Of a stretch of DNA of 64,000 nucleotides, positions 47,460 to 56,899 are shown in pieces. The notes beneath the pieces were generated by a model. That model saw only the letters and a program-made list of their open reading frames with translations, ran no database searches and was not told where the DNA came from. The DNA is from Heyndrickxia sporothermodurans. GTDB taxonomy: Bacteria; Bacillota; Bacilli; Bacillales; Bacillaceae_C. The stretch lies in assembly GCA_018333075.1 (NCBI GenBank), contig BORH01000005.1:288316-352315 (forward strand). The letters are read 5' to 3'. A program made the position numbers and the translations under genes. How positions within the stretch are numbered: position 1 is the first letter of the stretch; the number at the start of each line of letters is the position of its first letter.

Positions 47460-48038
47460 ATGAATAAAAAACGATGGAAGCTTGCATTTTTCGCTTTATT
47501 AGCGATAAATATATTTATTGTTTTCTTTTTAACATATTTTATTTTTACTCCTGGAAAGGAAATGAATCAACTCCCAACTGAAATGGGAGAAAATGTTCAA
47601 TTTAAAATAAATACAAATAAAGAGGAACTGACAAAATTAATCAATCATTATATACAAAAAGAAGGCTTAAATGGTCCGATTGACTATAGTGTGCAACTAG
47701 GTGATGAGGTTGAATTATATGGTACTATTAAGGTATTTTCTCAGGATGTCCAATTAAAAATGACTTTTGAACCAAAGGCTCTTGAAAATGGAGATTTAAT
47801 TTTAAAGCAAAAATCAATTTTAATTGGAGATCTTAAACTACCTGTTTCATATGTACTCAAATTTATCCAAAGTTCATATAAATTACCTGATTGGGTAGAT
47901 ATTCAACCTAATAAGAAAACAGTTTATGTTGCATTAAAAAATATGACAGTAAATAACGGTATGGTTGTACATGCAGATCATTTTGATTTAGAGCATGATA
48001 AAATTGCCTTTACTATCAAAATCCCTACCAATAAATAG
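47460..48038 (+). CDS. ypmS: YpmS, DUF2140 membrane protein
   Basis: 192 residues. One N-terminal membrane helix (LAFFALLAINIFIVFFLTY), then an extracytoplasmic domain rich in beta strands (GPIDYSVQLGDEVELYGTIK). DUF2140 pattern. Function unknown; in the same run as ypmR and msrAB as in B. subtilis. Confidence 0.85.
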   Translation: MNKKRWKLAFFALLAINIFIVFFLTYFIFTPGKEMNQLPTEMGENVQFKINTNKEELTKLINHYIQKEGLNGPIDYSVQLGDEVELYGTIKVFSQDVQLKMTFEPKALENGDLILKQKSILIGDLKLPVSYVLKFIQSSYKLPDWVDIQPNKKTVYVALKNMTVNNGMVVHADHFDLEHDKIAFTIKIPTNK

Positions 48039-48090
48039 AAACTGTTTAGAAAGTAATAATCAGTCATAGATTTAAATAGAGGTGACGAAA

Positions 48091-48627
48091 ATGCAAACGG
48101 AAAAAGCGACATTTGCTGGAGGCTGTTTTTGGTGCATGGTAAAACCGTTCGATGAATTTCCAGGGATTAAAAAAATTGTTTCTGGATACACCGGTGGTAT
48201 GACAGAACATCCTACTTATGAAGAAGTTTGTTCAGGAATGACTGGACATACTGAAGCAGTACAAATAACTTTCAATCCAGAAGTTTTCTCATATGAAAGA
48301 TTATTAAATATATATTGGCAGCAAATTGATCCTACAGATGCATACGGACAATTTTATGATCGTGGAATTTCTTATAAGCCAGCTATTTATTATCATAATG
48401 AAGTACAGCATCAATTAGCTATTGAATCTAAAAGAAAACTCAACGAAAGTGGTAGATTTAATAAGCCGATCGTTGTAGAGATTATTCCGGCAGCTACTTT
48501 CTATGAAGCTGAAGATTATCATCAACATTATTACATGAAAAATCCAAAGCATTATCTAGCATACAGTGAAGGATCAGGTAGAGCATCTTTTATAAGAAAA
48601 CATTGGGGTGATAGTAGTGAAAAATAA
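48091..48627 (+). CDS. msrA: peptide methionine-S-sulfoxide reductase
   Basis: 178 residues from ATG 48091 after AGAGGTGA. Active site GGCFWCM at 10, then GYTGG and EDYHQHYY near the end. Reduces the S form of methionine sulfoxide. Only a resolving Cys near residue 45 (VCSG) is seen beside the catalytic Cys. Overlaps msrB. Confidence 0.95.
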   Translation: MQTEKATFAGGCFWCMVKPFDEFPGIKKIVSGYTGGMTEHPTYEEVCSGMTGHTEAVQITFNPEVFSYERLLNIYWQQIDPTDAYGQFYDRGISYKPAIYYHNEVQHQLAIESKRKLNESGRFNKPIVVEIIPAATFYEAEDYHQHYYMKNPKHYLAYSEGSGRASFIRKHWGDSSEK

Positions 48628-49057
48628 TGATTTGAAACAGAGATTAAGTCCGTTGCAATATGAAGTTACACAGAATAATGCGACAGAACCCCCATTTCAT
48701 AATGAGTATTGGAATCATTTTGCTGAAGGAATTTATGTGGATATTGTTTCAGGAAAGCCACTTTTTAGTTCCAAAGATAAATTTGATTCTAGCTGTGGAT
48801 GGCCGAGCTTTATGAAACCAATTGAAGAAGAAGAAGTTGTTGAAAAAATGGATAAGAGTCATGGAATGATCCGGACAGAAGTTCGAAGTAAGACAGCTAA
48901 GTCCCATTTAGGTCATGTTTTTGATGACGGCCCGGGGCCTACTAAGTTACGGTATTGTATTAACTCTGCTGCATTAAGATTTATACCAATTGATAAACTG
49001 GCAGAAGAAGGTTATAGTGAATATTTGTCCATTTTTGAAGAAGATAATAATAAGTAA
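48617..49057 (+). CDS. msrB: peptide methionine-R-sulfoxide reductase
   Basis: 146 residues from GTG 48617, with GGGGTGAT upstream, overlapping msrA by 11 nt. Conserved [18 protein letters not shown] and the catalytic Cys in [11 protein letters not shown]. Zinc-binding CxxC pairs are absent, as in B. subtilis MsrB. Reduces the R form of methionine sulfoxide. Confidence 0.95.
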   Translation: MKNNDLKQRLSPLQYEVTQNNATEPPFHNEYWNHFAEGIYVDIVSGKPLFSSKDKFDSSCGWPSFMKPIEEEEVVEKMDKSHGMIRTEVRSKTAKSHLGHVFDDGPGPTKLRYCINSAALRFIPIDKLAEEGYSEYLSIFEEDNNK

Positions 49058-49129
49058 ATGAAACAAACATTCTACTATTTATCATTTTATTGAAGATATA
49101 GATTTGAAATAGATAGATGATTGAGAAAA

Positions 49130-49156
49130 GGGGAGGAATGAACTCCCCGTTTTTTT
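49130..49156 (+). terminator. msrAB terminator
   Basis: Stem GGGGAG / CTCCCC, loop GAATGAA, then GTTTTTTT. Confidence 0.9.
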
Positions 49157-50975
49157 ATATTTTAAAATTAGAGACAAGTTCTCTTAAATTCTCTGCTTGA
49201 GTAGATAATTCTGAAGCTGATGCAGTGACTTCCTCCATCGCTGCTGATCCTTCTTCAGATGCTGCTGCAGTTGTTTCTGTATGTTCTGCAGTAAATTCAG
49301 CAATTTTATTTACAGTAGTAAAAGAAGTGGTTACTTCTTGACTAAGTAATAGTGTTTGTTCAATTTGAAGAACCATGTCCGCTATTACTTTATTTGTATG
49401 ATTTGATTGTTGTAATATTTTTTGTAGTGATTGATTGGTTTCATTTGATATATCTACACCTGAAATGATTGCTTGAACACCAACCTTGTTTTGTTCGATT
49501 ATTTTGGAGACTTCATTTTGTATTGAATGAACAATTTTTGTTACTTCTTTAGCGGCAGTTTGAGATTGTTCAGCTAGCTTTCTTACCTCATCAGCAACAA
49601 CCGCAAAACCTCGTCCATGTTCGCCAGCTCGCGCTGCTTCAATAGCAGCATTTAAAGCTAAAAGATTGGTTTGTTCAGCAATACCCGTTATTGTATTGAT
49701 TATTTTTGTAATATCATCAGATTTCTTTCCTAATTCTTCGACTGTAGAACTAGTATTGGCCATTGTTTTTTCAATACCTAATATTTCTTTTGAGGCTTCT
49801 GCTACTGATTGACTACCTTCTTCTGCAGCAGATTGCATATGATCAGCAGAATTTTTTACATTTTCAGCTTGAATAGTTAATGCCTTCATTAATTCTTCTA
49901 ATGCCTTCATTTTAATTAAAGATTCATCCATTTGTGATGAAGTTTTTTCACTACCTGCAGCAATTTCACCAGAGGTTTCAGCAATTGACATAATGGTCTT
50001 AGATGTTTCTTCCGCAGAGGCTAGTAACTCTTCACTGCTAGCAGATACATTTTCAGACATAATTGATACTTTTTTAACTAAATTTGCAATGCCTTCGATT
50101 AAAACATTTGTATCTTTTGCTAAACCAGATAGTTCATCATTTGATTTAATATCAATGCGTTTAGTCAAATCACCACCTGCATTGGCAATATCTAAGATTG
50201 AAGTGCTGATTTTTTTGACACTGGAATTAATATTTTTTGATAAAACGATGGCAAGAATAATTGATAAAATAAGCGCGAATAATGACAATCCGAAAGTAAC
50301 TGATTTTGCAATTGTTGCTTGCATATGTAAATTTTCAATGCGTTCATTTGTTGCTTTCGTTTCAACATCAATTAAAGACTGAATATTGTCATTCATTTGT
50401 TTCATATAGCTTTGTCCTCTAGCAGATTGAATTTCCTTACCTGCTTCTGCTATTGACCAAAAATCTCTTATTTGAATGACTTTATTTATCCATTCTACCC
50501 AAAAGCGATAGGAGTTTTCGATTCCATCAAGTTTTTCTAGTTGTTTTTTATTTCCTTGAAGTAATTTTTCTAACTCCTTAATTAGTGCATCAACTTGATC
50601 GGTATCCTTCTCAAGTGATTTTAAGAAAGTTTTATCTGCAGATACGATATAACTTAGCTCGGTAGCCTCAATTTGTAAGGAATAGCTTTTAATATTATTT
50701 ACTTTTTCATGTACAACTAAATCATGTTGGACCACACGATTGATTTCTGACTCCAGTTTTGACATGTTTACATACGAAGTTAAGGTCAAAACAATTAATA
50801 AGGCAGTAAGAATTCCGAAAGATACAACGACTTTTCCTCTAATGGTTTGTAAGTATCCGATAAACTTCCACTTTGATCTTTGTTTTTCAGACCGAGAGAA
50901 AAATTTTTTATTTAATTTTCTCTTGGTATTTGTTGGCCATCCTACTTTCTTCCCATCTCTGTTCTTTTTTAACAA
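49155..50975 (-). CDS. methyl-accepting chemotaxis protein
   Basis: 606 residues, TTG start 6 nt after GGGGG. A basic N-terminus, TM1 near 50-70 ([20 protein letters not shown]), an extracellular four-helix sensor of about 150 residues, TM2 near 222-245 ([20 protein letters not shown]), HAMP, and the signalling tip [23 protein letters not shown] written here in part: [17 protein letters not shown]. Signals to CheA. The sensor has the 4HB-MCP look; ligand unknown. Confidence 0.93.
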   Translation of the reverse strand: MLKKNRDGKKVGWPTNTKRKLNKKFFSRSEKQRSKWKFIGYLQTIRGKVVVSFGILTALLIVLTLTSYVNMSKLESEINRVVQHDLVVHEKVNNIKSYSLQIEATELSYIVSADKTFLKSLEKDTDQVDALIKELEKLLQGNKKQLEKLDGIENSYRFWVEWINKVIQIRDFWSIAEAGKEIQSARGQSYMKQMNDNIQSLIDVETKATNERIENLHMQATIAKSVTFGLSLFALILSIILAIVLSKNINSSVKKISTSILDIANAGGDLTKRIDIKSNDELSGLAKDTNVLIEGIANLVKKVSIMSENVSASSEELLASAEETSKTIMSIAETSGEIAAGSEKTSSQMDESLIKMKALEELMKALTIQAENVKNSADHMQSAAEEGSQSVAEASKEILGIEKTMANTSSTVEELGKKSDDITKIINTITGIAEQTNLLALNAAIEAARAGEHGRGFAVVADEVRKLAEQSQTAAKEVTKIVHSIQNEVSKIIEQNKVGVQAIISGVDISNETNQSLQKILQQSNHTNKVIADMVLQIEQTLLLSQEVTTSFTTVNKIAEFTAEHTETTAAASEEGSAAMEEVTASASELSTQAENLRELVSNFKI

Positions 50976-51194
50976 GCCTGTTCCCCCTTTGTGTAATTTA
51001 CTGAATGATGCAATGATTCCTAATAATTATTTTAACCTCAGTTTAATGAATTATCTAGTAATTAATGTTGTGTTTGTCGAAAAATATTGAAAATTTATAA
51101 TAGAAAAGTCTTAGAACATTTATCCTCCTTTTCAATCGTATTAAAAGTAAAATATAATAAGGATTAAATTAAATTTGATAAAGGGGAGAATGTA

Positions 51195-51239
51195 ATGAAT
51201 CAATTTATATGGGAAAAAGGGAGCGTATTCATTATATGA
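51195..51239 (+). CDS. 14-residue frame overlapping yozE start
   Basis: ATG 51195 has a strong AAGGGGAG site; the frame encodes MNQFIWEKGSVFII and stops in ATGA, where the yozE ATG (51236) begins. The yozE start itself has only a weak, distant ribosome site. This looks like a translational coupling peptide, or the product of a small indel in an older start. Confidence 0.4.
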   Translation: MNQFIWEKGSVFII

Positions 51240-51463
51240 AGATTTCATTTTATCATTATCTAATGAAGTTTAGAGATCCAAAACCAAAAGATAGCATATC
51301 AAAATTTGCAAATGCTGCATATGAAGATCATTCCTTTCCAAAGGGATCATTGACTTATCATGAACTTTGTAATTATTTAGAGTTAAATGGGCATTACTTA
51401 GAATCAATGATTGTTTTTGATCAAGCTTGGGATATGTTTTTGAATGAGGAGAAACAAAAATAA
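51236..51463 (+). CDS. yozE: YozE, UPF0346 family
   Basis: 75 residues from ATG 51236. Matches the UPF0346 pattern: SFYHYLMKFRDPKPKDSIS, FANAAYEDHSFPK and YHELCNYLELN. Small soluble helical protein, function unknown. Next to yodN and yozD as in B. subtilis. Confidence 0.88.
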   Translation: MKISFYHYLMKFRDPKPKDSISKFANAAYEDHSFPKGSLTYHELCNYLELNGHYLESMIVFDQAWDMFLNEEKQK

Positions 51464-51586
51464 CCTTACTTAATGGACATGTATATATTTGAAGAAAGAG
51501 ACCACATATTAACCAAAACCGTTCTTTAAGTAACTGCATATACTAATGAATAATACTTAGGAGTTGCATCAAGGAGACGGGAGGAA

Positions 51587-52252
51587 ATGAAAAACCAGAA
51601 ATATCCAAAATACGAAATTGGTGATATTGTAGTTGTAACTAAATATGGATCTGTAGGAAAGATAACAAGTATAAAACAAATTGATGGTCAATATTTATAT
51701 GAGATTAATGAAAGTGGCGGGCTGTTTAAAGAAAATGGAATCATGCTGCTTACTGATTATAAAGGTGAGTTATTCGATAAAGAGCAAATAGATATAGAAT
51801 ATAAATTCTTTTTTGGAGATTTAGTTCAAGTAAAAGGGTATAGAGATGAGCTTTTTAAGGTTGTTGGTTTTAGAACAGAAATTTGGCGTTATCAGGAAGA
51901 TGCATGGGAGGACATTATTTATGAGCTTACAAGGGTTCATGATGGTGAATGGCTTGAAGCTGATGAAGCAGAGTTAATATTAATTGCTGATTCTGAACAT
52001 GCAGATGCGTTTTTAAAAAAGTTTGGTTTTGTTTATCCAGTAAAAAAAGTGAAAAAACCATTATTAATACCTGCTCCAAAAGAACAGCTTCAGCATAAAA
52101 TTGATCGTCTATTAGACAAATATAATGACTATAAAGAATTATATTCAATGTTTAAAGATGAAAAATATATGACTAGCCTCCATTCGATAGAAAAACAATT
52201 GATAAATTTATCTTTATTCATAAAAGACAATTTTAAAAAAGAGAACAAGTAA
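51587..52252 (+). CDS. yodN: YodN-like hypothetical protein
   Basis: 221 residues, ATG after GGGAGG. Two KOW/SH3-like beta segments (YEIGDIVVVTKYGSVGKITS and FFGDLVQVKGYRDELFKVVG) followed by a helical C-terminus (QHKIDRLLDKYNDYKELY). Symbol rests mainly on position between yozE and yozD. No known function. Confidence 0.65.
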   Translation: MKNQKYPKYEIGDIVVVTKYGSVGKITSIKQIDGQYLYEINESGGLFKENGIMLLTDYKGELFDKEQIDIEYKFFFGDLVQVKGYRDELFKVVGFRTEIWRYQEDAWEDIIYELTRVHDGEWLEADEAELILIADSEHADAFLKKFGFVYPVKKVKKPLLIPAPKEQLQHKIDRLLDKYNDYKELYSMFKDEKYMTSLHSIEKQLINLSLFIKDNFKKENK

Positions 52253-52481
52253 TAATGGGAAATAATGAAGCAAATTAACTTTATTAATAAAAATGATAGA
52301 ACTTTTATAAACCATATGATAGATTCAACATATTTGCTATGTATGATCAATAAGAAGTTTGACCACTTATATTATTTAGTTTGAATTTTGATACCCGTCC
52401 ATTTTAAAAAAATGACATGAATTTTGCTTGCATAAAAATAGAATAAAAAACATACATTGTACATTAAAGGAGGCGATTTTG

Positions 52482-52661
52482 TTGAGAGAAATAGAAGTGT
52501 TTATTGACACGGAAGAAATTGCAGAGTTTTTCTTTCAAGAACTTATTAAAAGAGGATATGCTCCTAATGAAGAAGAGGTTGAAGAAATCGCCGATATAAC
52601 TTTTGATTATTTAATTGCAAAATCCATAATTGACGAAGAGCCTGATGAAGAAAGTTATTAA
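52482..52661 (+). CDS. yozD: YozD-family small acidic protein
   Basis: 59 residues from TTG 52482, 8 nt after AAAGGAGG. Sequence REIEVFIDTEEIAEFFFQEL and EEIADITFDYL match YozD of B. subtilis closely by recall. Very acidic end. Function unknown. Confidence 0.88.
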   Translation: MREIEVFIDTEEIAEFFFQELIKRGYAPNEEEVEEIADITFDYLIAKSIIDEEPDEESY

Positions 52662-52706
52662 AGAAGAATCTAAACTGTTATGATTCATAAAAGTAAAAAT
52701 CTCAAT

Positions 52707-52752
52707 GAAAAAAGCTTTCCGTTCTTTATTTTATAGGAAAGCTTTTTTCTGT
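52707..52752 (+). terminator. yozD terminator
   Basis: Perfect 14-bp stem GAAAAAAGCTTTCC / GGAAAGCTTTTTTC with 15-nt loop. Confidence 0.88.
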
Positions 52753-52757
52753 GTAGT

Positions 52758-52883
52758 TTATTTTTTTCGTTCCTTTGCAGAATATTCTTTACCGTGTGCT
52801 TCATGTTCTGCAATAATACCTTCACTAGGTATGTGATTGTTTTTCTTTTGACCGTTAATTCGATTACGATGTTTCTTACCCAT
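52758..52883 (-). CDS. small basic protein, possibly spore-related
   Basis: 41 residues, ATG 7 nt after GGAGG. Starts MGKKHRNRINGQKKNNH, then EGIIAEHEAHGKEYSAKE: very basic N-terminus, polar throughout. The composition recalls minor small acid-soluble spore proteins, but I cannot place it in a named family. The strong ribosome site supports a real gene. Confidence 0.65.
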   Translation of the reverse strand: MGKKHRNRINGQKKNNHIPSEGIIAEHEAHGKEYSAKERKK

Positions 52884-53019
52884 ACTTATGCCTCCTTCTT
52901 TCTTATCTAGTATTCGGATTAATTAAAAATAAAATTCATTATTAAAGTTAGAATATATTTGCATCCTTTACAGGAAACAATTACAATGTTAATACTGGAT
53001 TTTTGGAGGAGGATAAATG

Positions 53020-53718
53020 ATGAGTATACATATTAATGCAAAAGAAAATGAAATTGCCGAAACGGTATTATTACCTGGAGATCCATTAAGAGCAAAATAT
53101 ATAGCAGAAACTTTTTTAGAGGATGTTACATGCTATAATGAAGTTAGAAATATGTTTGGTTTTACAGGAACCTATAAAGGAAAACGTGTTTCTGTTCAAG
53201 GTACTGGTATGGGAGTTCCTTCAATTTCTATATATATTAATGAATTAATGCAAAGCTATAATGTTCAAAACCTTATTCGGGTAGGTACATGTGGTGCTAT
53301 TCAAAAAGATGTGAAAGTTCGTGATGTTATTTTAGCAATGACTGCTTCTACAGATTCACAAATGAATCGTCTTACATTTGGCGGTATTGACTATGCACCG
53401 ACTGCTAATTTTGAATTACTAAAAAAAGCGTATGATGGTGGCATTAATAAAGGTCTAAATTTAAAGGTGGGAAATGTATTCACTGCAGACATGTTTTATA
53501 ATGATAATGCAGATCATGAAAAGTGGGCGAAGTATGGTATTTTAGCAATTGAAATGGAAACAGCTGCACTATATACTTTAGCTGCAAAATTTGGACGTAA
53601 AGCATTATCTGTTTTAACTGTTAGTGATCATATTTTAACTGGAGAAGAAACTACTTCAGAGGAAAGACAAACAACATTTAATGAAATGATAGAAGTTGCT
53701 TTAGAGTGTATAGATTAA
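53020..53718 (+). CDS. deoD: purine nucleoside phosphorylase, DeoD type
   Basis: 232 residues; ATG 53020 is 7 nt after GGAGGAGG and gives the usual MSIH start. PNP family 1 motifs: [37 protein letters not shown] and MNRLTFGG. Hexameric type, cleaves purine (deoxy)nucleosides with phosphate for salvage. Last core gene before the accessory region. Confidence 0.96.
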   Translation: MSIHINAKENEIAETVLLPGDPLRAKYIAETFLEDVTCYNEVRNMFGFTGTYKGKRVSVQGTGMGVPSISIYINELMQSYNVQNLIRVGTCGAIQKDVKVRDVILAMTASTDSQMNRLTFGGIDYAPTANFELLKKAYDGGINKGLNLKVGNVFTADMFYNDNADHEKWAKYGILAIEMETAALYTLAAKFGRKALSVLTVSDHILTGEETTSEERQTTFNEMIEVALECID

Positions 53719-53783
53719 TAAACGTTGATATAACAGTGTTCAATCCTTATTGAAAATTGTTAACAGGGAAGCAAGTGACGAAA

Positions 53784-53836
53784 AATGCCAATTATTATAT
53801 TGCATTAAATACGTCACTTGTTTTTTGTTTATCTTT
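53784..53836 (+). repeat. 53-bp direct repeat, copy 1
   Basis: Identical over 53 bp to 59815-59867 and then about 85 percent similar for some 200 bp. It begins AATGCCAATTATTATATTGC and covers the integrase stop codon, so it probably marks the attachment-site end of both prophage relics. Confidence 0.9.
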
Positions 53837-54058
53837 ATCAGTTAAATGACTGTATGTGTTTAATGTTTGTTTTATATCAGTGTGACCAAGCTGTTCTTGG
53901 TTAACTTTAAAATTGACACCATTGCTCACTACATATGATGCATAAGTATGGCGTAACCCGTGTAAATTTAAAGGTGGTAAATTGTATCTCTTTACTATCT
54001 CACGCCATCTTCTTGTTAAATCGTCAGGGTGTGAAGGAAAACCGTTGGGGTGAAATAG
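53795..54058 (-). pseudogene. integrase C-terminal fragment (prophage relic 1)
   Basis: Reading on the minus strand gives HGLRHTYASYVVSN, LGHTDIKQTLNTYSHL and a KTSDVFNAI end: the Arg-His, Gly-His and Tyr motifs of a tyrosine recombinase. The frame is broken by a stop upstream near 54062, so only about 85 residues remain. The first 53 bp of this strand (53784-53836) are repeated perfectly at 59815-59867, where a second relic begins. The upstream edge abuts a sequence that in relic 2 lies after the lysin gene, which suggests an internal prophage deletion. Confidence 0.88.
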
Positions 54059-54119
54059 AATAATTTAACTGGATTTGAAAATATTAGTGTTGTCCTCTAG
54101 TTTTACTTCCAAGTATAAA

Positions 54120-54143
54120 GCCCCTCTCAATTTTGAGAGGGGC
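54120..54143 (-). terminator. hairpin, likely phage terminator
   Basis: GCCCCTCTCAA / TTGAGAGGGGC, with CTTTATACTT following on the minus strand. Confidence 0.6.
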
Positions 54144-54478
54144 GAAATCTTATTCAACTAAAGCACCCGTTAGCCATCCATGAAGCCGAAAAATCACAGC
54201 TTCACCACAGAGAATGAAAATGGTAAGGAAGTGGCAATACTGATACTGACCTTAATCCAGTCAACCAATTCATAGACTTTTTTATTATCGCTCTCCTCTT
54301 TTTTTTAATCATTGAGCAGGGTCTTCTTAAGTTTTGTTATTTTTACTATTATTGAGGAATCTATTTTCATGGTAGTTCAACAAGAAACTGCTCAACTATT
54401 ATCATCTAAAAGATTTAAGTCCAAAGAAACGCATATCTATTTCTGTGTCAGTAAAAAATATGGAAGAGGTGATAACAA
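54144..54478. other. spacer without supported gene
   Basis: About 335 bp. Minus-strand frames show short phage-like pieces (VYELVDWIKVSISIATSLPF) broken by stops, so decayed prophage DNA is likely. Nothing intact. Confidence 0.4.
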
Positions 54479-55483
54479 ATGGAAAATGATAATTTAAAAC
54501 TCACATCTTCCGAAATAGGAACACTATGGGGGGAGTATGTAAACGGAACTATGGCCGAGATAGTAAATAGGTATATGATTTCTATTTTGGAAGACGAATC
54601 AATAAAAAAAGTTTTTGAAATTGCCATTGAGACATGGGAAAAGCAAAAGAAACAGCTTGTTTCCATTATTGAGAAAGAGGGATTTCCAGTTCCTATTGGA
54701 TTTACTGAGTCCGACCTTAGTATAGGTGCAGAGAGGTTGTTTTCTGACACATTCTGTTTAAATTATTTACATATTATGACTATACATGGTTTGTTGGGTC
54801 ATACAACTGCATTATGTGTTTCTGTCAGAAAGGATCTACGGGAATTTTACAATTCATGTGATAATGATGCAAAAAGTATGTACGATTTAACCATTGAGTT
54901 ATTGCTTAAAAAAGGAAAATTCCAACGAGACCCCTATTTCTATCCTAAAGAGAGCCCTGAATTTATTTCTACCAAAGATTTTACTGATGGATTCTTCGGA
55001 AAAGGGAGACTTTTATCTGCTACAGAAATAATCAGTATTTCTCTTAACATTAAAAAGAGCATTATGGCAAAAACTCTTTCAATCGGATTCAGTCAAGTCA
55101 CCGAATCGAAAGAAACAAGAAAGTTTTTTGAGGAATTAGAAAAAAAGTCAGATGAAAACATACAAGCCCTTTCAGAAATTATGCACAAGGATAATTTGCC
55201 AGTTCCAATGTCGTGGGAATCAGAGGTTACAACGTCAAAAGACTCTCCTTTTTCAGATAAATTAATGTTGTATCATATGGGTTTCTTGGCTCAAACTGCA
55301 CAAGTATATTACGGGGCAGGTCTAGCAGGAGCCATGCGAACAGACCTAGCTGTTGTTTATGAAAAAGCAATTCTAAAAACACTAGCATTGACAAAAAACT
55401 GGTTCGATATGATGGTGAAAAACAAGTGGTTAGAACAGCCACCACTTGCTCCCAATAGAAAAGAACTTACACAAGATAAATAA
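54479..55483 (+). CDS. DUF3231 protein, duplicated ferritin-like helical unit
   Basis: 334 residues, ATG after AAGAGGTGAT. Two similar halves of about 165 residues: each has a long helical start, a PVP turn (GFPVPIGFTESD and NLPVPMSWESE), an FSD motif and a segment ending in V/A-R-x-DL (SVRKDLREFY and AMRTDLAVVY). This is the DUF3231 layout of Bacillus, linked to ferritin-like helical bundles. No clear metal ligands. Often spore or stress related; function unknown. Located between the two prophage relics, but its strong terminator and intact frame suggest it is functional. Confidence 0.8.
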   Translation: MENDNLKLTSSEIGTLWGEYVNGTMAEIVNRYMISILEDESIKKVFEIAIETWEKQKKQLVSIIEKEGFPVPIGFTESDLSIGAERLFSDTFCLNYLHIMTIHGLLGHTTALCVSVRKDLREFYNSCDNDAKSMYDLTIELLLKKGKFQRDPYFYPKESPEFISTKDFTDGFFGKGRLLSATEIISISLNIKKSIMAKTLSIGFSQVTESKETRKFFEELEKKSDENIQALSEIMHKDNLPVPMSWESEVTTSKDSPFSDKLMLYHMGFLAQTAQVYYGAGLAGAMRTDLAVVYEKAILKTLALTKNWFDMMVKNKWLEQPPLAPNRKELTQDK

Positions 55484-55518
55484 GATATCCCCCTCGTTAG
55501 TGAGGGGGATATTTTTAA
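55484..55518 (+). terminator. DUF3231 gene terminator
   Basis: Stem ATATCCCCCTC / GAGGGGGATAT, loop of 6, then TTTTTAATT. The spacer to 55706 holds no gene. Confidence 0.92.
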
Positions 55519-55706
55519 TTAGTTTTTTAATCTAAGGGATAATTCAAACATAAAGTAGTTATTTCCTTCTTAAACAAAACTGCCACTTTAGTTTAATAAG
55601 AAACATAAATCATGAAATCACGTAACATAGAAAAGCACTTCTCATCATAGAAGGCTTAGAGTAATTTCTTATTGATTACTAAAAAACTAATTGTTATAAA
55701 GTAGTT

Positions 55707-56120
55707 TTACATACTAATAAACATATTGTTACTGAAAGAACCCCAATTTATTCCATCGAACCCTGTCATACCTTCTAAATTAACAAAACAAGGAAGTACC
55801 ACATGCATGAGTCCAGATATAGCTTTAAACCTAAAAGTCATGATAAATCTCATATTTGAATTGTCAGCAGGTATAATCGTTGCCATATCTGGGCGTACTG
55901 CATTTGACTCTGATAGTCCCCAATCCATTCCTTCTGAAGCCATGCCAGGAGGAATAGGATGATCTACGTTACTCCTAATCCAGTAATTAGAAACATTTGT
56001 GGCAGATGCTAAATCAGTTCGCTTATCATAAGTCATAATAATTTGATTTGGGGCGATTTGTCTTACCTCCATAAGAATGGGGTGAGAGGGTTTTTGTCTA
56101 TTGTCGTAAGAAGAGTTCAT
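55707..56120 (-). CDS. unknown protein, possible Ig-like fold
   Basis: 137 residues from the ATG at 56120 (7-8 nt after GGAGG). No signal peptide. Segments such as VRQIAPNQIIMTYDKRTDLA and ATNVSNYWIRSN resemble bacterial Ig-like sequences that start with a VxxxxxxxIxxxYD strand; the rest (HPIPPGMASEGMDWGL, FVNLEGMTGFDGINWGSF) is not familiar. I do not recognise the family. Surface or spore protein is a guess. Confidence 0.65.
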   Translation of the reverse strand: MNSSYDNRQKPSHPILMEVRQIAPNQIIMTYDKRTDLASATNVSNYWIRSNVDHPIPPGMASEGMDWGLSESNAVRPDMATIIPADNSNMRFIMTFRFKAISGLMHVVLPCFVNLEGMTGFDGINWGSFSNNMFISM

Positions 56121-56194
56121 TAATATATCCTCCACAAGATAGTCAATTTAATATCTATTGTATGGATTTATGTAGTATTCGTTCACAAAACACA

Positions 56195-56230
56195 AGTCAA
56201 AAACCCCTTTTCAATGGAGAGGGGTCTTTG
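56195..56230 (-). terminator. terminator for the 72-residue gene
   Basis: Minus-strand stem ACCCCT / AGGGGT with inner loop, followed by TTTTTG. Confidence 0.55.
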
Positions 56231-56310
56231 TTTATTTCCAAATTTTTTATTTACTTAGGAGTATGCCGTTTGTTTCTGTTGGTTCACCGTTTTATTTGTT
56301 TTCATTTCAT

Positions 56311-56529
56311 TTATTTAGGATTTGGCTTATTTGCTAGTCTAGGACCCGGTTTTATGGGTTGATCTGCACTTTCATGACCTGCTACTTGTGCACCATATTT
56401 TACCACATTTGATGCTCCATATAATGCTCCGCCATAATCCTTATTCTTAATAGCATCCCCAGTATTTTTTAATGACTCCTGAACCTTACCAGAAGCTTCT
56501 AAAGAGTTATTCGTAACATCATTTGCCAT
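56311..56529 (-). CDS. small polar protein, unknown
   Basis: 72 residues, ATG after AAAGGTGG. Low complexity in Asn, Lys, Gly, Ala: NDVTNNSLEASGKVQESLKN, then GGALYGASNVVKYGAQVAG and a Pro/Lys-rich tail. No Cys, no membrane helix. Not recognised. Confidence 0.55.
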   Translation of the reverse strand: MANDVTNNSLEASGKVQESLKNTGDAIKNKDYGGALYGASNVVKYGAQVAGHESADQPIKPGPRLANKPNPK

Positions 56530-56708
56530 TTAAAAACCACCTTTCTATTTGTATTCACTTACATTTAAAAGTATCTCCAATTATGAAGAGGGTATGTACT
56601 AATAATTGTTATAGTTATGTGGCCATTGTAGATCTCTTTGGAAAATTCCTATAGATGTTAAGCCACTGCACCCGAACCCTCTTGGCATTGAACAAACCAC
56701 CGTTTGTC

Positions 56709-56761
56709 AATCCAAATTTGCTCCTTATTCTCCCTTCGGTCCGGTACCGCAAATTTGGATT
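56709..56761. repeat. unexplained 13-bp inverted repeat
   Basis: AATCCAAATTTGC (56709-56721) and GCAAATTTGGATT (56749-56761), perfect, with a 27-nt GC-richer loop containing TTCGGTCCGGTACC. No T tract. The 370-bp spacer around it (56530-56899) has no supported gene. Confidence 0.7.
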
Positions 56762-56797
56762 GAACACCTCCCCACCTAGTCGATCGTTGCGCCAAAA

Positions 56798-56828
56798 TAA
56801 AAAAAAGAGTAGCTTTAACTACTCTTTT
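56798..56828 (-). terminator. phzF-like gene terminator
   Basis: Minus strand: AAAAGAGTAG / CTACTCTTTT stem then TTTTTATTTT. A second hairpin GGTTGAGAAA / TTTCTCAACC lies at 56852-56875. Confidence 0.75.
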
Positions 56829-56899
56829 GACTATCTTTCATTCACTAGTCTGGTTGAGAAATTATTTTCTCAACCTTATTATTTGGTGTTTTTTTATTT

